A DNA stretch of 64,000 nt. Source: Myxococcus landrumus (GTDB lineage: Bacteria; Myxococcota; Myxococcia; Myxococcales; Myxococcaceae). Positions 8,944-17,536 of the stretch are shown piece after piece. The number at the start of each line of letters is the position of its first letter. Position 1 is the stretch's first letter. Under the pieces are notes generated by a model that was not told the origin of the DNA, searched no databases, and saw nothing but the letters and a program-made list of their open reading frames with translations. The translations under genes and the position numbers were made by a program. The stretch is taken from the NCBI RefSeq assembly GCF_017301635.1, contig NZ_CP071091.1, positions 10,303,530-10,367,529 of the forward strand, written 5' to 3'.

Positions 8944-9242
8944 CAGGCGGACTCCCGTTCGCCGGAACAGTGCAGCCGGGAGTAGGTGAAGGTCCGGATG
9001 GCGCGCAGGCTGCGGAAGTTCTCCATCGCGATGTCGGCGGGGGTGACGGAAATCTCGAACCGCTGCTCGAGGAAGTTCACCAGCCGGAAGATGCCCATCG
9101 AGTCGATGATTCCGCGGGTGATGAGGCTGTTGTCCTCGCCCAGCTCCGGCCCCTTGCTTCGATAGAGGAACTCCTTCTCGATGTGCGCGCGGATGATTTG
9201 GCCGACCTGCTCCTCGGTGTAGCTCGTCACGGGTTCTTTCAC
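8943..9242 (-). CDS. Free-standing peptidyl carrier protein (PltL-like)
   Basis: This 99-residue acyl/peptidyl carrier has phosphopantetheine site Ser48 in GIIDSMGIFRLVNFLE, followed by the typical helix III region EISVTPADIAMENF. Its size and position next to a proline-type adenylation gene and an acyl-CoA dehydrogenase gene match PltL, PigG and CloN5. These are the carriers on which proline is loaded and oxidised to pyrrole-2-carboxylate. It must be activated by a phosphopantetheinyl transferase encoded elsewhere. The last base of the gene is shared with the next start codon. Confidence 0.88.
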   Translation of the reverse strand: MKEPVTSYTEEQVGQIIRAHIEKEFLYRSKGPELGEDNSLITRGIIDSMGIFRLVNFLEQRFEISVTPADIAMENFRSLRAIRTFTYSRLHCSGERESA

Positions 9243-9282
9243 GGACGTGGACTCCGGCGGATGGGTACCTCGGGGGAATGGC

Positions 9283-10857
9283 TCACACGAGCTGTCGCGC
9301 CTGCTCCTGGAGTCGGACCTTGTCCCGCTTGCCAGTGGTGGTCCTCGGCAGGGATTCGCAGGTGTCGATGCGCGCTGGAATCATGAAGCGAGGCAGGTAC
9401 TCCTCGCAGTGCCGCCGCAGGTCCTGGGGGCTCACGCTCGCGTTGTCTCGCAGCACCACGAAGGCGCGCAGTTCGTTGCCGGCGAGCTCGTCTGGCAGCG
9501 TCAGCGCGGCGCTCTCCTCGACGTCCGGGTGACGCAAGAGCACCTCTTCGATGGCGCTCAACTCGATGCGCTGTCCCCGCACCTTGACCTGCTCGTCCCT
9601 GCGGCCCAGGAAGCGCATCACGCCGCGCTCGCGCACGACGCGGTCTCCGGTGCGATAGGCGAGGGGATGTCCCGGGATGGGGCCGAGCACCTGCCGCGTG
9701 AGCTCCACCTGTCCCCAGTACCCACTCATCAACGTGGGGCCCGCGACGCACAGCTCGCCTTCTTCTCCGTCCGCCGCCAGAACGCCGTCATCGCGGACGA
9801 TGAAGGCCTGGTCGCCGCAGCACACCTGTCCGATGGGCAGCGGCGCGGAGTGGGACAGGTCCGTGAGCGTGACGCGATGGAACGTGCAGACGTTCGTCTC
9901 GGTGGGGCCGTAGAGGTTGAAGTAGCGAGGCCCGGGGATGGTGGCGGCGAACTCCCGCAGGTACTTGAGCGGGAAGACCTCTCCCGCGAAGAGCACGGTG
10001 CGCAGCCTGGGGAACCGATGCCGTGACAGCTCGCCCCGCGTCACCAGCTGCGTCAGGACCGACGGCACCGAGTACCAGATGGCGATTTCCCGCGTCGCGA
10101 TGAAGTCCGCCAGCTCCCGGGGAAAGACAGACAACGACGTGGGAACCAGGACGAGCGCCGCCGAGCCCTTCGCCGCCGCGAACACATCGAAGACAGACAG
10201 GTCGAAGTGGAACGGCGCGTGACTGCTGACATGGTCCCCGGGCTGGACCTCTGCCAGGTTGAAGGCCCACTCGATGAAGGCGTGCGCCGCGCGGTGGCTG
10301 TGCATGACGCCCTTGGGCTGGCCCGTGGAGCCGGATGTGTAGAGGACGTAGGCCAGGTCCTCGGGTGTGGCCTCGGGCGCGGAAGGCACGGGCTCGGCGG
10401 ACTTCGCGCGCACGTCCTCCCAGGTCAGTGTGACGGGGACGACTGGATGCAAGGTCGTGGGGCGGGGCTGGTTCTCCGCGTTCGCATCCACCAGGACCAG
10501 GCAGCCCAGGGTCTCCACCTCGCGGAGCGCGTCGAACCAGCCTCGCGTGGTGAGGACTCCCGCGAGCCGGCAGTCCCGGATGATGAACTTCACCCGCCAC
10601 TCGGGAGAGGACGGGTCGATGGGGACGTAGGCCGCGCCGGCCTTGAGGATGCCGAACAGGCCCATCACCGCCTCGAGCGACTTGTCCAGGTGCAGCCCGA
10701 CGCGCGAGCCATGGCCAATCCCCAGCTCGCGCAGGGCCCTCGCGACCTGGTTGGAGCCTCGGTCCAGTTCCTCGTAGGAGCACAGCCGCGTCCCGTCGAT
10801 GACGGCCGTCTGGCGAGGGGTGGACCTGGCGCTTTCAGAGAGATACTGAAACAACAT
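9283..10857 (-). CDS. L-proline--[carrier protein] ligase (adenylation enzyme)
   Basis: The 524-residue stand-alone AMP-binding enzyme has motifs A1-A10 in order, including YVLYTSGSTGQPKGVMH (A3), LYGPTETNVC (A5), YRTGDRV (A7), RRDEQVKVRGQRIELS (A8) and RTTTGKRDK (A10). Aligned by hand to GrsA, the ten specificity positions read D-L-F-Y-L-A-L-V-C-K. From memory the code for pyrrole-pathway proline ligases such as PltF and RedM is DLLYLALVCK, so nine of ten agree. It should form prolyl-AMP and load proline on the small carrier encoded 40 bases downstream. The start at 10857 (MLFQYLSESARS) begins right at the conserved fold, 15 bases after the dehydrogenase gene. Confidence 0.9.
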   Translation of the reverse strand: MLFQYLSESARSTPRQTAVIDGTRLCSYEELDRGSNQVARALRELGIGHGSRVGLHLDKSLEAVMGLFGILKAGAAYVPIDPSSPEWRVKFIIRDCRLAGVLTTRGWFDALREVETLGCLVLVDANAENQPRPTTLHPVVPVTLTWEDVRAKSAEPVPSAPEATPEDLAYVLYTSGSTGQPKGVMHSHRAAHAFIEWAFNLAEVQPGDHVSSHAPFHFDLSVFDVFAAAKGSAALVLVPTSLSVFPRELADFIATREIAIWYSVPSVLTQLVTRGELSRHRFPRLRTVLFAGEVFPLKYLREFAATIPGPRYFNLYGPTETNVCTFHRVTLTDLSHSAPLPIGQVCCGDQAFIVRDDGVLAADGEEGELCVAGPTLMSGYWGQVELTRQVLGPIPGHPLAYRTGDRVVRERGVMRFLGRRDEQVKVRGQRIELSAIEEVLLRHPDVEESAALTLPDELAGNELRAFVVLRDNASVSPQDLRRHCEEYLPRFMIPARIDTCESLPRTTTGKRDKVRLQEQARQLV

Positions 10858-10872
10858 GGATGTGTTTCTCCA

Positions 10873-12018
10873 TCACAGGCCCATGGAGCGGGCCACGAGC
10901 TCGCGTTGGAGCTCCGAGGTTCCGGAGAAGATCCGGCTTCCCAATGCGTCGCGCACCTCACGCTCCAGCTCCGTCTCGGTGAGGTAGCCGAGCCCGCCGT
11001 GGAGCTGCACCGCGTCCATGCTCGTCTGCACCCAGGACTCGCTGAGGTGGAGCTTGACGAGCGAGGCTTCGAACATGGCCGAGCGTCCCTGCTGCTTGAG
11101 CCAGGCAAAGCGATACACGAGCCCGCGCGCCGTCTCCAGGCGCAGCTTCATCTCCACGAGCTTGGTGGACACGGCCTGGAACCCGCCGATGGACTTGCCG
11201 AACTGCTGGCGCTCCCGGGCGCGGCGGATGCAGCGCTCCATGGTCCGCTCCATCGCACCCAGCGCGGGGGCGAGGACGAGGCCACGCTCGTATTCCATCA
11301 TCTGCGAGAACAGCGTCAGGCCCGCGCCTTCTTCGCCCAGGCGGCTGGAGGCGGGGAGCTCACACGCCTCGAACCGCACTTCGCCCATGCTCGCCGTCCG
11401 CATCCCCATCCTGGGACCGGCGTGTTCGATGTGCAGCCCCGGCAGCCCCTTCTCCACGATGAAGGCGGTGAGCCCTTCACGCCCTCGTGAGGCATCCACC
11501 GTGGCGAAGACAATCAGCACGTCCGCCACGGGGCCGTTGGTGACGAAGGCCTTGCGTCCCTGGAGGACGTAGGTGTCGCCCTTGCGCGTGGCGGTCGTCT
11601 GGAGCGCGGCGACATCCGAGCCCGCCTCGGGCTCCGTCATCGCATGGCCTCCCAGGAGCTTCCCGCGCGCGAGCCCCGGCAGATACCGCTCCCGCTGCGC
11701 CTCCTTGCCGAACAGCAGGATGGGCAGGGTGCAGGCCCACAGGTGCGCGCCCAGGGCGAAGAGCAGCCCGTTGTCGGCGCAGGCGTAGCCCAGGCCCTCC
11801 ATCGCGTGCGCGGTGACGGACAGCGAGAGCTCGCTGCCTCCGTACCGGCGGGGAATGGGGAAGCCCGCGGCGCCGAAGCTCGCGAGCCGCTGCCAGCCTT
11901 CTTGATTGAAGTCGCCCCGCGCATCCAGGGAGACCAGGTCGAAGGCGAGCCGCTCTCGGGCGAAAGCGACCGCCGCCGTCTTCATCCGACGCTCGTCGGG
12001 GGTCCACGCGAAATCCAT
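10873..12018 (-). CDS. Prolyl-PCP dehydrogenase (acyl-CoA dehydrogenase family)
   Basis: The 381-residue flavoprotein has a full acyl-CoA dehydrogenase fold: the N-terminal helical domain, AMTEPEAGSDVAALQTTA (FAD/substrate region), the beta domain with FVTNGPVAD, RQQFGKSIGGFQAV, and QLHGGLGYLTETELEREVRD. In the operon with the proline ligase and carrier it corresponds to PltE, PigA and CloN3, which oxidise prolyl-S-PCP by four electrons to pyrrolyl-2-carboxyl-S-PCP. The usual catalytic Glu of short-chain members (EGTSxxQ) is Ser here (IFSGTSELQRE). Glu244 in MEYERGLVLAP sits where isovaleryl-CoA dehydrogenase has its base, consistent with known prolyl-PCP dehydrogenases. It is the first gene of the operon; GGAGG lies about 11 bases before the ATG. 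Confidence 0.9.
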   Translation of the reverse strand: MDFAWTPDERRMKTAAVAFARERLAFDLVSLDARGDFNQEGWQRLASFGAAGFPIPRRYGGSELSLSVTAHAMEGLGYACADNGLLFALGAHLWACTLPILLFGKEAQRERYLPGLARGKLLGGHAMTEPEAGSDVAALQTTATRKGDTYVLQGRKAFVTNGPVADVLIVFATVDASRGREGLTAFIVEKGLPGLHIEHAGPRMGMRTASMGEVRFEACELPASSRLGEEGAGLTLFSQMMEYERGLVLAPALGAMERTMERCIRRARERQQFGKSIGGFQAVSTKLVEMKLRLETARGLVYRFAWLKQQGRSAMFEASLVKLHLSESWVQTSMDAVQLHGGLGYLTETELEREVRDALGSRIFSGTSELQRELVARSMGL

Positions 12019-12370
12019 GCTGGGTTCAGCCTCCGCTTCCCGTGACGGCCTTCACCATCACTGTCGAATGGGAAGGAACCAATGGAATACATTTTGTGGT
12101 ATCGCGAAGATGCTTGTTGTTGACTTGAAAGCGAGGATGAACCCATGGACAGGGAATGTCGTTCGTCCCTCGGTCCCGGGCGTGAGGCTCTTTCAGGACA
12201 ATGAAAACCGCGATTCATTCCGAGTCTGAGAATTCGATGAGGCTGCACAGGAATTCGCAGCCGGCATGACATCCCGGCCGTGTTCATGGGCACGGAGACC
12301 GCGTCCGTCCATGTAAGTGTGGCTTCCTTGATGTTCGCTTGGCGTGTGGGTACGTTCATCCACACAACGC
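12019..12370. promoter_or_regulatory. Divergent intergenic region between pyrrole and ECF operons
   Basis: This 352-base gap separates two divergent operons and must hold both promoters. It is visibly less GC-rich than its surroundings, especially 12060-12240. A rightward TTGATG at 12328-12333 lies 17 bases before TACGTT at 12351-12356, a weak sigma70-like pair that would give a very short leader before the ECF gene. No Shine-Dalgarno precedes the ATG at 12371. Short frames here lack coding character, and I see no RNA gene. Confidence 0.45.
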
Positions 12371-13876
12371 ATGGCGCCCGTGGTCCAGATAGAGGGGGTC
12401 TCCTTCCGCTACCAGCATGGCGACGGCGATGGCTTGGATGACGTTTCGCTGACCCTGGAGCCCGGTGAGCTGGCGGTGGTGGTGGGTGCGAGTGGTTGTG
12501 GAAAGACGACCCTCACGCGGGTCGTCAATGGCCTGGTGCCCCGGTTCTTCGAGGGGAAGCTCCAGGGCACGGTCCGCATCAATGGCCAGGAGGTGAACGG
12601 GTGGTCCATCGGGCAGATTGGCCAGCAGGTGGGGAGTGTTTTCCAGGACCCTCGTTCTCAATTCTTCACCACGTCCGCGACGTCGGAAGTCGCCTTCGCC
12701 TCGGAGCACTTCGGCGTCCCCACCGACGTGATGAAGGAGCGGGTGGACGAGGCCTTCGAGCGGCTGGGCATCCACTCCCTGCGCGGACGGAGCGTCTTCG
12801 AGCTGTCGACGGGGGAGCGGCAGAAGGTGGCGCTCGCGTCGGCGTATGCGATGCGGCCGAGTGTCTACGTGCTCGATGAGCCCTCGGCGAACCTGGACCC
12901 GCAGGCGACGCGTCACCTGGGGCTCATCATCGACATGCTGCGCAAGGACGGGGCGGTGGTCCTGGTCGCGGAGCACCGGCTGTACTACCTGGCGGGCATC
13001 CTCGATAAGCTCATCCACATGCGGCAGGGGCGAATCGTGGAGGTCTTCGAGCGCGCGGCCTTGCATTCGCTGCCATCGTCCGCGCTGGACGCGCGCGGGC
13101 TGCGTCAGGTGGACCTCAGCCACGCGAGGCTGGGTGCGCTGCCTCCGGTGCGGCGGGATGACATCTACTTCCAGAGCCATGACGTCTCGCTGGCCTTCGG
13201 CGAGCGGGTGGTGCTGAACGGCGTCACCGCCCAGGCCTCGCGCGGCGAGGTGGTGGGCCTCATCGGCCGGAACGGCTCGGGCAAGACGACCTTCGCGCGC
13301 GTGGCCACGGGGCTGCTGGAGCAGCGCACGGGCCGCATCCGCCACGCCTACAAGGTGGTCTCCGCGAAGCAGCGGCGGGCCGCTTCGTTCTTCGTGCTCC
13401 AGGACGCGGACTATCAGCTCTACACCGAGTCCGTCCTAGACGAGCTGCTGCTCGGCCTGCCAGACACGGCCTCGACGCGGCGGCGGGCAATGGAGACGCT
13501 GGCGCGCTTCGACATCGAGCGGCTGGCGTCGCGGCATCCCCAGTCCCTCTCGGGAGGGCAGAAGCAGCGCCTGACGATTGCCGTGGCCGCGATGCGCCGC
13601 GCGGACGTCCTCTTCCTGGACGAGCCCACCAGCGGCCTCGATGCGACGAACCTCCAACGCGTGGGCGAGGAGATTCGCCTGCTGGCGGACCAGGGGCAGG
13701 TGGTGTTCGTCATCTCGCATGACTACGAGCTGCTCGCGCAGTGCTGTCCGCGCATCCTGCGGCTCGAAGGGGGACGCACCGCCGCCGACTACCTGCTGGA
13801 TGTCGGCTCCGCCCGACGCTTGCGGATGGACCTGGACCTGCCCTCGGCGCGTGCCCCCTCCTGGGTCTGGGCATGA
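12371..13876 (+). CDS. ECF transporter ATPase, two fused ATP-binding domains (EcfA-A')
   Basis: The 501-residue protein has two tandem ABC ATPase domains. Domain 1 has Walker A GASGCGKT at 39-46, signature LSTGERQKVALAS and Walker B YVLDEPSANLD. Domain 2 starts near residue 265 with Walker A GRNGSGKTT, signature LSGGQKQRLTIA and Walker B LFLDEPTSGLD. Each signature is followed by an H-loop (EHRLYY; ISHDYE). The fused A-A' layout is that of group I/II energy-coupling-factor importers, which energise uptake of vitamins or metals through EcfT and an S component. ATG at 12371 (MAPVVQIEGVSFRY) is used; an upstream GTG at 12344 adds only an unconserved peptide. The stop overlaps the EcfT start (ATGA). 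Confidence 0.93.
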   Translation: MAPVVQIEGVSFRYQHGDGDGLDDVSLTLEPGELAVVVGASGCGKTTLTRVVNGLVPRFFEGKLQGTVRINGQEVNGWSIGQIGQQVGSVFQDPRSQFFTTSATSEVAFASEHFGVPTDVMKERVDEAFERLGIHSLRGRSVFELSTGERQKVALASAYAMRPSVYVLDEPSANLDPQATRHLGLIIDMLRKDGAVVLVAEHRLYYLAGILDKLIHMRQGRIVEVFERAALHSLPSSALDARGLRQVDLSHARLGALPPVRRDDIYFQSHDVSLAFGERVVLNGVTAQASRGEVVGLIGRNGSGKTTFARVATGLLEQRTGRIRHAYKVVSAKQRRAASFFVLQDADYQLYTESVLDELLLGLPDTASTRRRAMETLARFDIERLASRHPQSLSGGQKQRLTIAVAAMRRADVLFLDEPTSGLDATNLQRVGEEIRLLADQGQVVFVISHDYELLAQCCPRILRLEGGRTAADYLLDVGSARRLRMDLDLPSARAPSWVWA

Positions 13877-14598
13877 GCGCGACCGAGGCCAACGTCTACG
13901 CGGGCCTGGATGCGCGGCTGAAGCTCTTCCAGCTCTTCGTCGTGAGCCTGTGCGCCTTCGTCACGAAGACCCTCACCGCCCAAATCCTCCTCCTGGAGGT
14001 CGTCCTCGTGCTGGGCCTCGTCGCGGGACAGCGGCAGACGGTGGCCCGCTTCCTGTGGATGGCCGTCCCGCTGGTGCTCTACGTCGTCTTCGGCGGCGCG
14101 GGCACGGGCACGTCGATGTGGGTCTTCTTCCTCCGGTTCCTGGCGTTCGCCGTGCTGAAGTTCTCGTCCCCGGCGCTGCTGGTGCTGTACCTGGTGCGCC
14201 TGGAGGACCTGTCCGCGGTCATCCAGGCCCTGGAGCGGCTGCGCTTCCCCCGGCAGGTCACCTTGCCGCTCGCGGTGGCCATCCGCTTCGTTCCCTCGCT
14301 GCAATACGAGTACGCCAGTATCCGGGATGCGATGCGGCTGCGCGGTGTGGCGCCCACGCTGCGGCGCTTCTACGCGTATCCCGCGCAGACGCTGGAGCTC
14401 ACCGTCATCCCGCTGTTGATGCGCGCGGTGCGCATCTCCGAGGAGCTCTCCATCTCCGCCCTCACGCGAGGCATGGAGCGCGAGGGCGACAAGAGCTGGT
14501 ACCGGCCGCTCGTCTGGGCGCCGACGGACACCCTGGGCTTCATCGCGACGGCGCTCGTCGGCGCGCTGCTCTTCGCCGTCGACCACGTCGCGATGTGA
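13873..14598 (+). CDS. ecfT: ECF transporter transmembrane coupling protein EcfT
   Basis: The 241-residue membrane protein has several hydrophobic helices (for example KTLTAQILLLEVVLVLGLVA and FLWMAVPLVLYVVFG) and a final one near the C terminus. It carries the two short Arg-Gly coupling motifs that dock into the ATPases, seen as RDAMRLRGV and SALTRGMERE. It starts inside the stop codon of the ATPase gene. It should form the ECF module with the A-A' protein and bind the S component encoded at 17537. The gene ends nine bases before the convergent VWA/OmpA gene. Confidence 0.9.
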   Translation: MSATEANVYAGLDARLKLFQLFVVSLCAFVTKTLTAQILLLEVVLVLGLVAGQRQTVARFLWMAVPLVLYVVFGGAGTGTSMWVFFLRFLAFAVLKFSSPALLVLYLVRLEDLSAVIQALERLRFPRQVTLPLAVAIRFVPSLQYEYASIRDAMRLRGVAPTLRRFYAYPAQTLELTVIPLLMRAVRISEELSISALTRGMEREGDKSWYRPLVWAPTDTLGFIATALVGALLFAVDHVAM

Positions 14599-14607
14599 GC
14601 CTGTCCG

Positions 14608-17208
14608 TCACATCGGCCGGGTGACGGGCGGTGGGGGCTGCTCCTCGACGATGACGAACTCCACGCGCCGGTTGTTGGCCCGGCCCTGCGGCGTGGCGTT
14701 GCTGTCGATGGGCTTGGTCAACCCGAAGCCCGCGGAGTCCAGCCGCTCCTCGGCGATGCCCTTCTGGATGAGATACTGGCGAACCCACTTGGCCCGCCGC
14801 GCGGACAGGTCCTGGTTGTACGTCTTGGTGCCCGCGTTGTCCGTGTGGGCCTCGATGCGCAGCTTCTTGATGTCGGTGTGGGTTCGGAGCAGCTCGAAGA
14901 CGTGGTCGAGAATCGGCAGGGACTCCGGGATGGCGTTGTCCTTGTCGGAGGCGAAGTAGACCTTCTCGAGCGTGCGCAGCTTGCCGTCCTCGACCACCAC
15001 CTTGGCGGGCTCGGGCGCCGGTGGGGGCGCGGGCCTGGGCGCGATGAAGTCCTCCACGCAGGCCTGGCAGCAGCGGAACTCCGTGGTGGTGGTGACAGGG
15101 GGCGGCTTGCTGCCGCAGATGACGCTCTCGAGCATGCTCTGAAGCCCGCTCAGGGAGCGCTGCACCGTGTAGGCCTGGCCTCCCGTCTCCCTCGCCACCC
15201 GGGCGTACTCGGACTCGAGCGCCTCCAGTCCCTTGACCTTGCTTGCACCCAGATAGGTGTGGACGCGGACCTCCGCGGAGACGGCGGCCTCGATGGCGTG
15301 ATTGGCGGCGGCGATGTCCTTCGCGGCAATCTCGCCTCCGCCGTTCAGCCCTTCGTCGCCCAGGAAGAAGATGGCGCGCTGCGCGCCGGTGCGCCAATCG
15401 AAGTGGGCGCTGAGGTCCTGGATGGTCCGCGCTCCGTCCTCGCGGACCTTGCCTCCGGCAATCCAGGTGAAGCGGCGGCTCTTGAGCTCCGCCTCGTCCG
15501 CGCCGACGGTCTGCAACAGATAGTCGCGCACGGTCGTGGTGAAGCGGGTGCCTCCGAAGGTGCCCTCGATGCCCAGGTAGGTGACGCGCAGGTTCGACGG
15601 GCAGCGAGTCTGGGCGGCCTTGATGGCGGAGCCCACCATCTCACTCAGCCCCACGGCCTCCTCGCGCATGGACTTGCTGGCGTCGATGGCCACGACCAGG
15701 TCCACCGCGGGCACCGTCATCTGGCCTTCCGTGACGGTGACGGTGGGCTCGGCCCAGCGCGGGAACTCCACCACGCGGTGCTGGCTGGCGAAGTCGCCCT
15801 CCGTGCTGCGGTGCAGGGAGACGGCGCCGGGCTTCGCGGGCGAGGCTCCCGCCGCCTTCAAGTCCAGCGTGTTGTCGGGGTTCGCGAGCTCGAGGGTGAA
15901 CTGCTCCGGGGCGAAGGAGAGCGCGCGGACGTCCTTGAGCTGCAAGCTGCCGACGATGGCGTCGTGGTACCAGAACGCCGTCAGCTTGGGGCCGCTGGCG
16001 GGAGGAATCGTGACGGCGCTCTGCGTGGGCGGGCCCTCATGGGTGAAGCAGCCCTTGCCGAACAGGCCTCCGTCCGCGCCGAGCACCCGGAAGGTGTAGC
16101 TGGTGGACGCGGCCACCGTCGCCGCCGGGCTCTCCACGGCGGCCTGGCAGCAGCTCCGGGCGGGAGCGGCGGCGTTGGGGGCGGACTTGCTGGCGCAGAT
16201 GACGCTCGTGAGCATGTCCTGGAAGCCCTCCAGCGTCTGCTGCACCAGGAAGGACTGACCGCCCGTCTCCTCCGCGACGCGGGCGTATTCGTGCTTCAGC
16301 GCCTCCAGCTCCCACGGAGCGGCCTTGGTCACCCCGAGGTAGGTGTGGACGCGCACACGGGCCTGCTGGGCGGTCTGGATGGCCTTGTTGGCGCCGACGA
16401 CATCCCTCGCGTTGACGTCGCCCCCTCCGTCCAGGCCCTCGTCGCCCAGGAAGAAGACGGCGCGCTGGGCCTCGGGGCGCCAGTCGAAGTGGTTGGAGAG
16501 GTCCTCGATGGCGCGCCCACCGTCCTCGCGGACCTTGCCTCCGGCCACCCAGGTGTAGGGGCGGCTCTTGAGCTCCGCCGCGTTGGCTCCCGCGGTCTCC
16601 AGCAGGTAGTCGCGCACGGTGGTGTCGAAGCGCGTGCCCTGGAAGACCCCTTCGATGCCCAGGTACGTGACGCGCAAGTCACAAGGGCAGCGCGTGCGGG
16701 CGACCTCCATGGCGGCGTTCAGCGTCTCGCTCAGGCCGACGGCCTCCGGGCGCATGGACTTGCTGGCGTCGATGACCACGACCAGGTCCACCGCCGACAC
16801 GGTGGCGGTGCCCTGGGTCCCCTCGGGAAGGGCCTCCGACGGCTGGGGGAACTCCAGGCTCCGCCCCTGGCTGGTGAAGTCATTGCCTCCGTGACGATGG
16901 CTGGCGATGGGGCCAGGCTTCGCGGTGGTGGCGCTCCCTCCCTTCAGCTCCACGGATTGATCCCCGCTGGCGAGCTGGAGGGCGAACTGCTCCGGGCTGA
17001 AGGCAAAAGCCCGCACGTCCGCGAGCCGCAAGGTGCCCACGAGCGGGTCGCTGTACCAGAGCTCCGTCAGCTTCGGGCCGCTGGCCGCGGGAATCGTGAC
17101 GGCGCCTCGGGCAGGTGGGCCTTCGTGGGTAAAGCAGCCCTTGCCGAACACGGACCCATCCGCATTGACGACCCGGAACGTGTAACTGGTGGCCTCGGAC
17201 GTGGACAT
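14608..17208 (-). CDS. Tandem VWA-domain protein with C-terminal OmpA-like domain
   Basis: The 866-residue protein is built of two near-copies of one unit (about 8-355 and 370-715). Each has a beta-rich head (TSYTFRV.., FGKGCFTHEGPP) and a von Willebrand A domain with the MIDAS signature DxSxS (VVVIDASKSMRPE; VVAIDASKSMREE) and FFLGDEGL. Each unit ends in a Cys pair (SCCQAA, CCQACV). Residues about 750-866 are an OmpA/MotB peptidoglycan-binding domain (RIEAHTDNAGTKTYNQDLSA, NNRRVEFVIVEEQ). No signal peptide is seen from the ATG at 17208, which has AGAGGG upstream, nor from the TTG seven codons earlier. Export, if any, must be unusual. The gene sits inside the ECF cassette in opposite orientation. 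Role unknown; protein binding through metal-dependent VWA domains is likely. Confidence 0.85.
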   Translation of the reverse strand: MSTSEATSYTFRVVNADGSVFGKGCFTHEGPPARGAVTIPAASGPKLTELWYSDPLVGTLRLADVRAFAFSPEQFALQLASGDQSVELKGGSATTAKPGPIASHRHGGNDFTSQGRSLEFPQPSEALPEGTQGTATVSAVDLVVVIDASKSMRPEAVGLSETLNAAMEVARTRCPCDLRVTYLGIEGVFQGTRFDTTVRDYLLETAGANAAELKSRPYTWVAGGKVREDGGRAIEDLSNHFDWRPEAQRAVFFLGDEGLDGGGDVNARDVVGANKAIQTAQQARVRVHTYLGVTKAAPWELEALKHEYARVAEETGGQSFLVQQTLEGFQDMLTSVICASKSAPNAAAPARSCCQAAVESPAATVAASTSYTFRVLGADGGLFGKGCFTHEGPPTQSAVTIPPASGPKLTAFWYHDAIVGSLQLKDVRALSFAPEQFTLELANPDNTLDLKAAGASPAKPGAVSLHRSTEGDFASQHRVVEFPRWAEPTVTVTEGQMTVPAVDLVVAIDASKSMREEAVGLSEMVGSAIKAAQTRCPSNLRVTYLGIEGTFGGTRFTTTVRDYLLQTVGADEAELKSRRFTWIAGGKVREDGARTIQDLSAHFDWRTGAQRAIFFLGDEGLNGGGEIAAKDIAAANHAIEAAVSAEVRVHTYLGASKVKGLEALESEYARVARETGGQAYTVQRSLSGLQSMLESVICGSKPPPVTTTTEFRCCQACVEDFIAPRPAPPPAPEPAKVVVEDGKLRTLEKVYFASDKDNAIPESLPILDHVFELLRTHTDIKKLRIEAHTDNAGTKTYNQDLSARRAKWVRQYLIQKGIAEERLDSAGFGLTKPIDSNATPQGRANNRRVEFVIVEEQPPPPVTRPM

Positions 17209-17536
17209 GGTTTCCCTCTGCGATTCCAACGGACTGGACGGTCAATTGCTCGCAGCCGACCCTGGGATGCAAGCGTGCATCCGCGCAGCGAACGGACCTG
17301 AACATTGTGGGTGTCTGGGCATTGCGGGCGACAAGGGAACACCCCGCCGCACCGGGCCCACGGTGCCGGAGCAGGTCGTGGGAGTGCAACATGGATGTCG
17401 CGACTTTCTGGAAATGTCGGATTTCTCTCGGAGTATGTCAGGCGATGTTCGCGGGGCAACGCTTCGGGAGAAAGCCAGAGGAAAGGACCCCCCATCTGTG
17501 GTCTTTCTCAATGCCTCGCACGTGGGGGGTTCCAGC
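17209..17536. promoter_or_regulatory. Divergent region between VWA/OmpA and S-component genes
   Basis: This 328-base gap has no convincing gene. It must contain the leftward VWA/OmpA promoter and, if the S component is not read through, a rightward promoter. Its right part (17400-17536) is a candidate structured leader; the hairpins there are listed separately. Confidence 0.4.
17481..17533 (+). promoter_or_regulatory. Mutually exclusive hairpins over the S-component RBS
   Basis: GGACCCCCC at 17485-17493 can pair with GGGGGGTTCC at 17524-17533, which ends four bases before the ATG at 17537 and contains the only G-run able to act as ribosome-binding site. Alternatively GAAAGGACC at 17481-17489 pairs with GGTCTTTC at 17500-17507 with one bulge. 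The two stems share bases 17485-17489, so they exclude each other, as in translational switches. ECF S-component genes are frequent riboswitch targets, but I recognise no known aptamer. Confidence 0.4.

Noticed and set aside
12060..12240. AT-richer stretch with short plus-strand frames in the divergent gap
   Set aside because: No ribosome site, no codon bias and no recognisable protein; more likely promoter DNA.
14845..17301. 818-codon plus-strand frame antisense to the VWA/OmpA gene
   Set aside because: The repeats mirror the duplicated VWA units on the other strand; the composition is shadow-like.
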